From Thermincola carboxydiphila (GTDB lineage: Bacteria > Bacillota > Thermincolia > Thermincolales > UBA2595): 59,392 bases of DNA. Shown piece by piece: positions 52,757 to 59,392 of the stretch. Position 1 is the first letter of the stretch; the number at the start of each line of letters is the position of its first letter. The stretch lies in assembly GCA_016841725.1 (NCBI GenBank), contig JAENYP010000005.1, forward strand, positions 1 to 59,392, given 5' to 3'. The notes under the pieces are model-generated. The model was not told where the DNA came from. It worked only from the letters and a program-made list of their open reading frames with translations, and did not search any database. The position numbers were made by a program, and so were the translations under genes.

Positions 52757-53381
52757 CGTTCATGACAACCCCTAAGATCCTGGCCCCGGTTTTCTCCAGC
52801 CGGTCTTTAGCTTTCTGCACTGCTTCTATCTTGGTCTTGCCTGTTCTTAAAATCATCAGCGCCCCGTCTGCCATAGATGACAGGACAACAGCATCAGCCC
52901 TGATCAAAAGCGGCGGAGAATCTATCAGCAGGACATCACACATCTCCATCAGCCGGCCCAGCAGTTCCCTGGCCTTTTCTGACTGCAGCAGTTCAGAAGG
53001 GTTAGGCGGCAGCTTGCCTGCGGTAACCACATTCAAATTAGGTGTCCTGGTTTTATTGACAAGCTGGTTGAGATTGGCTTCACCGGTCAAATAATCAGTA
53101 ATTCCCTTGTCATTACCCAGTCCAAATATCGTATGCTGTTCAGCCATCCTCAGGTCACAATCCGCAATAATCACCCTGACACCTGCCTGGGCCATGACCA
53201 CACCCAGGTTGGCTGTCGTTTCCGATTTGCCTTCCATGGGGCTGGAGCTGGTTATCAAAACAGATTTAAAGGGCTTGTCCACTGATACAAACTTCAGGTT
53301 TGCCCTGATCAGGCGAAACGCCTCTGCCACCGGTGATCCCGGATCTATCTCGGCAATTACCTTTTTCTTCAGCTTTTCCAT
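52749..53381 (-). CDS. CpsD/CapB-family tyrosine kinase (BY-kinase)
   Basis: Walker A SSSPMEGKSETTANLG, Walker A' VIIADCDLRMAEQHTIFG, and Walker B DVLLIDSPPLL. 210 aa. It pairs with the Wzz-like membrane activator upstream and would regulate polymer length and export. It ends G-V-V-M-N-D-G, with no C-terminal tyrosine cluster, which is usually the autophosphorylation site in this family. Confidence 0.93.
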   Translation of the reverse strand: MEKLKKKVIAEIDPGSPVAEAFRLIRANLKFVSVDKPFKSVLITSSSPMEGKSETTANLGVVMAQAGVRVIIADCDLRMAEQHTIFGLGNDKGITDYLTGEANLNQLVNKTRTPNLNVVTAGKLPPNPSELLQSEKARELLGRLMEMCDVLLIDSPPLLIRADAVVLSSMADGALMILRTGKTKIEAVQKAKDRLEKTGARILGVVMNDG

Positions 53382-53396
53382 CTATACCTACCTCTC

Positions 53397-54767
53397 TTAC
53401 ATATCCATGGGACGTCCCACATTATCAGATACAGCTATCGTGCTGGGACGGCCTCCCTTAAACGGCTTGTAGACCGGTATCTGCCCCAGAACCGGCAGCC
53501 CCAGGATATCCTCTGCTTCCTGAGCGGTTTTGATGGTGTTATCCATATAATTGAGCAGCAGAGCCAAAGCAACTGAAATCATCAGCCCCAGGACAACTGC
53601 TATCATCATATTCAACGTCTTATTTGGTTTAACGGGATATTCGGGAATCGGCGCCTCAGACACTACCGTCAGTCCTGTTTCACCAAGCTTCAGCGCTTTG
53701 GCAATCCGGGCCTCATTGATTTTGGCCCTGAGCAGTGAATAAGTCTCCTGGAGGCGGTTAACGTCATTTTCAGCTGCCTCTTTGATATTGGTTTTCTGGT
53801 TCAGCTCAACCTCCATATCCAGCAGTTCCGCGTAAACCTGTCCTTCCATGGCGCTGAGTTCTGCAGCCCGGGCATTCATCCCGGCAGCATCAACAGTCTT
53901 CTGGACAACCATGGTGTTCAGGGTATTGTAGGTTGGGTTGGGTTCTTCAACAACCACCTGCACACTGGCATCAGCGCTGTTTCTGATAACCGGGACGGTG
54001 GGTAAGGTCACATTTAACTGTTCCCCGGCCTGGTCTATCCCGGCCGCCAGCTGGCGGTATTCTGCCCTGGCCTGTACCAGTTGAGAGCGTATCTGGGTAA
54101 GTTCCTGTATTTTGGCATTAACCAGTTGATCCAGAATGGTGACTCCACTCTGTTCTGCCTCAAGCTGATTCAGGTTTTCCACCGCCGCGTCAAGTTCCTC
54201 GCGGGTTGTTTTGACCTGCTGTTCCAGGAAATCCAAAGACTTTGTCATCTGCTCCTGATTGGATTCAGTGACATAGACCAGAAACTCACTGCTGATGGCA
54301 TTGGCAATCTTTTGAGCTGTAAAGGGATTGGTATGATTGACATATATATTAATCAGATTGGTCTCGGGAACAGGAGTAATACTGATGAGGCCCGCCAGAT
54401 TGCCGGGAGTGTAACCTTCCCGGTCCAGCTTAAGTTTTTTGATGACCCTTTCCAGTACGGCATTGCTGCCTAACTGCCCCACATAAGTGTTCATGGTCTG
54501 GGCGGGAATAATGGCAATGCTGTTTACCAGTCCTTCCAGGCCTTGCCCGGTGTTCGTCCGGTTAACAGTACCCTCGGGTACTGCCTGGCTGACCATCATC
54601 ACAGCCTTGGTTGCATAGATCGGGGTTAACATAAAACTGTTTGCCCCCAGGCTGATCAGAAATGCGGCCAGGGTAATCAAAACAATTAACTTGCAGCGTC
54701 TCTTCAATATCCTGAATACGTCTCTCAAGTCAATTTCATCACCGGATACTCTTTTTTCCTCACTCAT
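53397..54767 (-). CDS. Wzz/CapA-type chain-length regulator
   Basis: A membrane protein with N-terminal helix (about residues 30-52, CKLIVLITLAAFLISLGANS), a long coiled-coil periplasmic domain (about 170-360) and a C-terminal helix (about 395-420, NMMIAVVLGLMISVALALLL). This is the Wzz domain, which sets polysaccharide length and activates the BY-kinase. Start ATG 54767 has GTGAGG upstream; ATG 54773 is the alternative. First gene of the EPS operon. Confidence 0.93.
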   Translation of the reverse strand: MSEEKRVSGDEIDLRDVFRILKRRCKLIVLITLAAFLISLGANSFMLTPIYATKAVMMVSQAVPEGTVNRTNTGQGLEGLVNSIAIIPAQTMNTYVGQLGSNAVLERVIKKLKLDREGYTPGNLAGLISITPVPETNLINIYVNHTNPFTAQKIANAISSEFLVYVTESNQEQMTKSLDFLEQQVKTTREELDAAVENLNQLEAEQSGVTILDQLVNAKIQELTQIRSQLVQARAEYRQLAAGIDQAGEQLNVTLPTVPVIRNSADASVQVVVEEPNPTYNTLNTMVVQKTVDAAGMNARAAELSAMEGQVYAELLDMEVELNQKTNIKEAAENDVNRLQETYSLLRAKINEARIAKALKLGETGLTVVSEAPIPEYPVKPNKTLNMMIAVVLGLMISVALALLLNYMDNTIKTAQEAEDILGLPVLGQIPVYKPFKGGRPSTIAVSDNVGRPMDM

Positions 54768-54803
54768 AAACATGCCTCACTTACATCATTTTTGCTCTTG
54801 GCA

Positions 54804-54868
54804 ATAAACAAAAAGCGCGCCCCTCAATTCAGAAAACAATCAGAATCAACCTAGAGTTAAGCCGCGCT
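54804..54868 (-). terminator. terminator-like hairpin in the EPS operon leader (attenuator candidate)
   Basis: Read on the minus strand, AGCGCG (54863-54868) pairs with CGCGCT (54814-54819), and the inner CTTAACTC pairs with GAATTGAG; TTTTTGTTT follows. It lies between the proposed promoter and the wzz gene, so transcription into the operon may depend on antitermination or attenuation. Confidence 0.6.
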
Positions 54869-54914
54869 GTTATGAAATGCCAAATTATAACAAAGAATTT
54901 TTTTCCATGCATTA

Positions 54915-54943
54915 ATTTTACATAATTTTTCTGTTTTTGTCTA
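54915..54943 (-). promoter_or_regulatory. sigma-A type promoter of the EPS operon
   Basis: Minus strand TAGACA (54938-54943), a 17 bp spacer and TAAAAT (54915-54920), about 150 bp before the wzz start. Confidence 0.72.
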
Positions 54944-55026
54944 GGCATATTTATGTTTATTGATACTTAGCGCCTTTTATGTAATCTGCTAACCGACGTT
55001 TATTGTTACCTCTCCACCCGGATCAG

Positions 55027-55176
55027 TCACTGCCTATTTGAAGGGGAGCCGACTTCGGATGGCGAGGTCATCATAAACCCTGCCGAAATAAACGCACCTG
55101 ATGCATAAGCCTCCGGTATCAACATAAACAGCAGCGCTATTGTGACCGCCATTGAAATAAGCCGGTGCTTTTTCAT
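55027..55176 (-). CDS. small secreted or membrane peptide (49 aa)
   Basis: Found by direct reading. MKKHRLIS is followed by a hydrophobic run (MAVTIALLFMLIPEAYA) with a possible cleavage site A-Y-A-S-G, then a short Ser/Pro/Gly tail (PSEVGSPSNRQ). ATG 55176 has GGGAGGT 11 nt upstream. I do not recognise it. It lies just upstream of the EPS operon promoter and downstream of the zapA terminator. Confidence 0.5.
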   Translation of the reverse strand: MKKHRLISMAVTIALLFMLIPEAYASGAFISAGFMMTSPSEVGSPSNRQ

Positions 55177-55284
55177 ATATTTACCATACCTCCCTCAATT
55201 ACTTGTTCATTTCGCCATTTTGTTACATTTTCCTCTCTTTTTTCTTGCTATATATACATTTTTTTCTTATCCTGCTATCTGTAC

Positions 55285-55310
55285 AAAAAAGACGCCTCAC
55301 ATGAGACGTC
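55285..55310 (-). terminator. rho-independent terminator after zapA
   Basis: On the minus strand GACGTCTC pairs with GAGGCGTC (55291-55310) with a tiny loop, followed by TTTTTTGT (55283-55290). Eight bases after the zapA stop. Confidence 0.85.
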
Positions 55311-55317
55311 CTGACTG

Positions 55318-55683
55318 TTATGCTTTCTTTTTATGGAATTCTTTTTTTTTATCATGGTCAGACCTGTTCTTCTCCCCGTCAGACCTGTTCTTATTCTGGT
55401 CAGGCCTGCTCTGCTCCCCGTCAGGTTTTTTCTTTTCAGTGTCCATCAGCTTCACCAGGGTATCATAATCCTCCTGGAGTTTGCTCATTTCATCAGCTAT
55501 GTTGAGCGCCGTCAGCACCGCCACCCTGGCCGTTGTCAGCCTTGGCTGGCGTGTGGCAACCTGTCTCATCATCTTATCGATATAGGCGGCAAGCATTCTC
55601 AGGTATTCGGGCGAAGCCTCGCCTTTCACTGTATATTCCTCACCATAAATCTGTACCGTTGCCCTGCCCTTTTCTTCCACCAT
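55318..55683 (-). CDS. zapA: cell division protein ZapA
   Basis: ZapA binds FtsZ and stabilises the Z-ring. The N-terminal ZapA domain (ATVQIYGEEYTVKGEASPEYLRML) is followed by a helix with TARVAVLTALNIADEMSKLQEDYD. The C-terminal ~40 residues are a charged K/R/D/E repeat tail (D-Q-N-K-N-R-S-D-G-E-K-N-R-S-D) made by a tandem-repeated DNA stretch. Start ATG 55683 has GGGAGG 6 nt upstream. 121 aa. Follows pheT, as in Bacillus. Confidence 0.92.
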   Translation of the reverse strand: MVEEKGRATVQIYGEEYTVKGEASPEYLRMLAAYIDKMMRQVATRQPRLTTARVAVLTALNIADEMSKLQEDYDTLVKLMDTEKKKPDGEQSRPDQNKNRSDGEKNRSDHDKKKEFHKKKA

Positions 55684-55800
55684 ACCGATCCTCCCATTGA
55701 CTTCTTTTATATTCATCTTTTTCAATATTCGCCATATATCGGCAAATTCCTGCCGGGGATTTTGAAAGGTTGCCGGTATGTTTGTTGTCTTCTCTTCTCT

Positions 55801-58218
55801 TCATCCCCTCAGCTCAGCCTGGAAATTATCCTTTAAGGCCTGCTGAATTTTTTGATGAATCACATTTACCTCTTCATCTGTCAGGGTCCGCTCAGGCGAC
55901 TGGAACCTCAGGGAAAATCCCATACTCTTGAAGCCTTCCTTTATCTGAGAACCCTGGTAGACATCAAACAGGCTGATCCGTTCCAGGAGATTGCCGGCGC
56001 TTTTCCTGATTATCCGGTTAATATCCCCTGCCATAATGTCCTTACTCACAACTATCGCCATATCCCGTTCCATGGCCGGATACCTGGGCAGCGGGCTGTA
56101 CTGCTTGACCCCGCCGGCAAACCGGAGGAGTGTCTCCACATCCAGCTGCATCACATAGACCCTCTCATTGAGACGGTAATTTTCCGCCACATTGGGGTGA
56201 ATCTCACCGATAACCCCGAGGGTTTCGCCCCCAATTTCCACCCTGGCAGTCCTTCCGGGATGGCATGAAATCTCCCGGTTTTCCGGGACAAGATTGTATT
56301 TTCTGATATTCAGGGTATCAAGCAAAGTCTCCAGGACACCCTTGAGATAGTAAAAATCCATTTCCTGGGCCGCTGACTGCCAGCCGGCCCTGGTTTTGCC
56401 CATCACGGCAGCCGCCAGGGTGAGCTTTTCCTGTGGCAGTTTCAAACCCTTTTCAGGGATAAATATCCGGCCCATTTCGAAAAACGCCAGATCCCGGTTT
56501 TTCCTGGCTGTATTGCGTGACAGGATGTCAAGGATACCGGGCAGCATAGTAGTTCTGAGGACCCGCTGTTCCTCACTGAGGGGATTCTGTACTGTCACCG
56601 CATTCCTTAATGTATGCTCCTGGGGCAGGTTTAACATATCAAAGGCCCTGGGGTTCATAAAACTCAGGGTAATAATTTCATTCAGACCACACTCTGCCAT
56701 CAAATTACAGATGGTGTCAGCCATGACCTGGGCCTCGCTCTTGCGTCCTTCTGTACTGGCCCCTTCCGGAAGGGTGGTCGGTATATTGTTGTAGCCGAAC
56801 AGCCGGGCGACCTCTTCTATCAGGTCAATCTCAGTCGATATATCCCCGCGCCTGGTCGGGACCTCAACCATAAAATCACTGCCATCCTCAGTTACCCCAA
56901 ATCCCAGCCGGGTCATAATATCCCTGACCTGCTCCCCGGGAACCGGAATACCCATTATCAGGGCCACTCTTTCAGGCCGCAGCCTGATAACCGGGTTCGC
57001 CGGCGGAGCCGGGAAATTGTCGACAGCCCCCTTGACCGGACGGCCCCCGCCCATCTCCTGAATAAGTTGGCAGGCCCTGTCAGCCGCAGCCAGACAGCCA
57101 TTGATATCAATACCCTTTTCAAACCTGGCTGAGGACTCAGACCTCAGGGCCAGATTTTTGGAAGTCCGGTGGATGCCGGCAGGCTTGAAATAAGCTGCCT
57201 CAATAAGGACTGAGCCTGTTTCACCGGTAATTTCAGTATCCAGCCCCCCCATAACTCCGGCTATGGCCACCGGCCCTGTGGGATCGGTAATCACCAGCAT
57301 ATCAGGGTTCAGTTCCCTTTCCGTATTATCCAGGGAGAACATTTTCTCCCCCTCCCGGGCCCGGCGCACGATAATTGCCTGTTGGGCAAGCTTGTCATAG
57401 TCAAAGGCGTGCAGCGGCTGTCCCATTTCCATCATCACATAATTGGTGACATCAACAATATTACTGATAGGCCTCACCCCGGCAGCCTGCAGCCTCTGCT
57501 GCATCCATACCGGTGAAGGGCCGATTTTCACATTTCTGACCAGGCGGGCCACATACCGGCCGCACAATTCGGGATTCTTAATCTCAACAGTCACCTTGCC
57601 GTCAATGGCCTCCTCGATTTCGGCCACCCTTATCTCAGGCAGTTTCAGCGCTGTCCCCAGCACTGCAGATACCTCCCGGGCCACACCTGTCATACTGAGA
57701 CAATCAGCCCTGTTGGGGGTAAGCTCGAGTTCCAGGATAGCATCATCAAGCCCCAGGAGTTCCCGGGCATCCATGCCCAGCCGGGTGTCTTCCGGAAACT
57801 CCAGGATACCCTCTCTCTGGGCGGGGGGAAAGTTTTCCGGGTCCAGCCCCAGTTCCTGGGCGGAGCATAACATTCCGAATGACTCCACACCTCTCAGCTT
57901 GGCTCTGGTAATTTTCATTCCGGGAATCTCTCCTCCGACCAGCGCCAGGAGGATAACCTGCCCTTCCCTGACATTGGGCGCCCCGGTGACTACCTGCAGT
58001 ATTTCCGAACCGGTATTGATCCTGCAGACAACCAGCTTGTTGGCATCAGGGTGTGGTTCAATTTTCTCTATTTTTGCGGTGACGACCTTTTCAATTCCCT
58101 TGCCCGGATATTCAATGTTCTCTACGGCAACACCGGCCATTGTCATCCGCTCTGCCAGTTCCTCGGGCGAAACGGGAATATCAACATATTCCCTGAGCCA
58201 CTTGTATGAAACCCTCAT
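55801..58218 (-). CDS. pheT: phenylalanyl-tRNA synthetase beta subunit
   Basis: Tetrameric class II synthetase subunit. Seen: an EMAP/tRNA-binding domain near the N-terminus (ENIEYPGKGIEKVVTAKIEKIEPHPDANKL), B3/B4 editing region (VTNYVMMEMGQPLHAFDYDKL), B5 domain (VDNFPAPPANPVIRLR) and a C-terminal anticodon-binding FDX-ACB fold (YSPLPRYPAMERDMAIVV). 805 aa, the usual bacterial size. Preceded by pheS with a 13 bp gap. Confidence 0.97.
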   Translation of the reverse strand: MRVSYKWLREYVDIPVSPEELAERMTMAGVAVENIEYPGKGIEKVVTAKIEKIEPHPDANKLVVCRINTGSEILQVVTGAPNVREGQVILLALVGGEIPGMKITRAKLRGVESFGMLCSAQELGLDPENFPPAQREGILEFPEDTRLGMDARELLGLDDAILELELTPNRADCLSMTGVAREVSAVLGTALKLPEIRVAEIEEAIDGKVTVEIKNPELCGRYVARLVRNVKIGPSPVWMQQRLQAAGVRPISNIVDVTNYVMMEMGQPLHAFDYDKLAQQAIIVRRAREGEKMFSLDNTERELNPDMLVITDPTGPVAIAGVMGGLDTEITGETGSVLIEAAYFKPAGIHRTSKNLALRSESSARFEKGIDINGCLAAADRACQLIQEMGGGRPVKGAVDNFPAPPANPVIRLRPERVALIMGIPVPGEQVRDIMTRLGFGVTEDGSDFMVEVPTRRGDISTEIDLIEEVARLFGYNNIPTTLPEGASTEGRKSEAQVMADTICNLMAECGLNEIITLSFMNPRAFDMLNLPQEHTLRNAVTVQNPLSEEQRVLRTTMLPGILDILSRNTARKNRDLAFFEMGRIFIPEKGLKLPQEKLTLAAAVMGKTRAGWQSAAQEMDFYYLKGVLETLLDTLNIRKYNLVPENREISCHPGRTARVEIGGETLGVIGEIHPNVAENYRLNERVYVMQLDVETLLRFAGGVKQYSPLPRYPAMERDMAIVVSKDIMAGDINRIIRKSAGNLLERISLFDVYQGSQIKEGFKSMGFSLRFQSPERTLTDEEVNVIHQKIQQALKDNFQAELRG

Positions 58219-58231
58219 CTTAGTCCTCCTC

Positions 58232-59254
58232 CTAAAACTGTGCTAAAAAACGCTTGTCATTATCAAACAATAACCGCAGGTCATCAATTCCGTATTTGAG
58301 CATAGCTACCCGTTCAATACCAATTCCGAAGGCAAAGCCGGTGACCTCTTCGGGGTCATATCCGGACATCTTCAGCACATTGGGATGGATCATGCCGGCG
58401 CCCAGTATTTCCAGCCAGCCTGTGTTGGAACAAACCCGGCAGCCCTTGCCGTTGCACATGATACAGGAGACATCCACTTCCGCGCTGGGTTCCGTAAACG
58501 GGAAAAAGCTGGGCCTGAGCCTGATTTCCCGGTCTTCGCCAAACATCTGCCTGACCACTATCAGCAGGATTCCCTTAAGGTCACTGAAGGAAATATTCTT
58601 ATCGATAATAAACCCTTCCACCTGGTGAAACATGGGGGAGTGGGTGGCATCATCATCCCGCCGGTAAACCTTGCCGGGTCCGATAGCCTTTACAGGTATG
58701 TATGGAGCCCTTTTTTCCATTAACCGCGGCTGTACCGGGGATGTATGGGTCCGCAGCAGGATGCCTTCATCAATATAAAAGGAGTCCTGCATATCCCGGG
58801 CCGGGTGGTCGGGAGGGAAATTCAGCGCCTCAAAGTTATAGTAATCCAATTCCACCTCGGGACCTTCGGCAATTTCAAAGCCCAGTCCCAGGAAAATATC
58901 CTTTATCTCATCAAGTACCATTATCAGCGGGTGGCGCCTGCCCACCTGAAAAGGCCTGCCGGGCAGAGTTACATCAATAGTCTCCTCCTGCAGACGCCCC
59001 AGCTTTTCCTCTTCCTTGAGGGCTTCAGTTTTCCGGCCCAGTTCTGTTTCAATACTCTGGCGCACCTCATTGGCCAGCTGGCCTGCCAAAGGCCTTTCCT
59101 CGGCGCTGAGAGCGCCCATGCCTCTCAGGATTGTGGTCAGTTCACCCTTTTTCCCCAGATACCTGACCCTGATTTCATTAATCTGGTCCAGGTCCGCTGC
59201 AGCAGCTATGCTGTCAAGGGCAGCTGCCTTAATCTGCTCAAGCTTGTCCTTCAT
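58232..59254 (-). CDS. pheS: phenylalanyl-tRNA synthetase alpha subunit
   Basis: Catalytic subunit of phenylalanine charging. N-terminal coiled coil, class II motif 1 ([20 protein letters not shown]), motif 2 ([36 protein letters not shown]) and motif 3 ([22 protein letters not shown]). 340 aa. ATG 59254 has AAGGAGGAAGG upstream. No T-box is visible in the 138 bp upstream that the window includes. Confidence 0.97.
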   Translation of the reverse strand: MKDKLEQIKAAALDSIAAAADLDQINEIRVRYLGKKGELTTILRGMGALSAEERPLAGQLANEVRQSIETELGRKTEALKEEEKLGRLQEETIDVTLPGRPFQVGRRHPLIMVLDEIKDIFLGLGFEIAEGPEVELDYYNFEALNFPPDHPARDMQDSFYIDEGILLRTHTSPVQPRLMEKRAPYIPVKAIGPGKVYRRDDDATHSPMFHQVEGFIIDKNISFSDLKGILLIVVRQMFGEDREIRLRPSFFPFTEPSAEVDVSCIMCNGKGCRVCSNTGWLEILGAGMIHPNVLKMSGYDPEEVTGFAFGIGIERVAMLKYGIDDLRLLFDNDKRFLAQF

Positions 59255-59332
59255 TTCCTTCCTCCTTAAAACTCCGCTGTTCTCACGGAATTATTGTTTC
59301 CTACCTCTATATACAAAGCATCTCTGCTTGTT

Positions 59333-59392
59333 TTCTCTTTATCTCTTTATCTCTTTATCTCTTTATCTCTTTATCTCTTTATCTCTTTATCT
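59333..59392. repeat. 8 bp microsatellite upstream of pheS
   Basis: ATCTCTTT repeats about seven times and runs off the window end. It lies about 80 bp upstream of the pheS start; copy number may affect promoter spacing. Confidence 0.9.

Noticed and set aside
54774-55026. c-di-GMP riboswitch ahead of the EPS operon
   Set aside because: No GEMM core motifs are present; only the promoter and terminator-like hairpin are supported.
59255-59392. T-box riboswitch upstream of pheS
   Set aside because: The conserved GGTGG-x-ACCGCG antiterminator sequence is absent in the available upstream DNA; it could lie further out.

Overview
This window looks like the chromosome of a spore-forming, anaerobic, Gram-positive bacterium of the Clostridia, most likely Peptococcaceae in the broad sense. 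The evidence is a YunB-type sporulation protein, polX-mutS2 and pheST-zapA gene sets of Firmicutes type, strong AGGAGG ribosome sites with many GTG/TTG starts, and a Firmicutes-style Wzz/CpsD exopolysaccharide locus. The species assignment is inference. Nearly all genes lie on the minus strand.

Layout, left to right. 1-1.8 kb: a pair of ~50 bp repeats, then a solo IS605/IS1341-type tnpB transposon with a recognisable omega-RNA right end. 1.8-5.6 kb: yunB and an ECF sigma / anti-sigma / B-box membrane protein / DUF4097 operon of envelope-stress type. 5.8-9.6 kb: tyrS with its terminator and a divergent class A penicillin-binding protein. 9.6-18.1 kb: DUF2148 ferredoxin-like protein, mutS2, a long U32 protein, a NIF3 protein and polX. 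18.2-18.4 kb: a ~155 bp palindromic element predicted to fold as a three-way junction. 18.6-21.1 kb: a cell-surface protein with SdrD-like repeats, split by one in-frame TGA. 21.2-28.2 kb: a radical-SAM RiPP locus with two PqqD-like proteins, two HprK-like kinases, two Ser-His type S26 peptidases, an ABC exporter, a SPASM radical SAM enzyme and three small precursor-like peptides sharing a Y-x-K-P leader; two of these were found by direct reading. 28.2-54.8 kb: a metallophosphoesterase and a Wzx/Wzy-type exopolysaccharide locus. 55-59.4 kb: a small secreted peptide, zapA, pheT and pheS.

How the parts fit. In Bacillus, pheS-pheT-zapA-polX-mutS2 form one neighbourhood. Here the same order is kept, but about 37 kb of surface and secondary-metabolite genes (surface protein, RiPP, EPS) sit between zapA and polX, which reads as an accessory island inside a conserved operon. 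The EPS locus has better-conserved, more GC-rich ends (wzz, cpsD, aminotransferase and sugar transferase at one end; ugd, epimerase and CapD-type dehydratase at the other). Its centre is AT-rich and variable: glycosyltransferases, flippase, polymerase, two deacetylase-like proteins and a heparinase-like protein. At least three gene fragments remain in its intergenic gaps, which suggests repeated gene-cassette exchange. The strongest candidate for an undescribed system is the RiPP locus: it has lasso-like leader and kinase features but no visible lasso cyclase or protease, and instead pairs a radical SAM enzyme with SipW-like peptidases.
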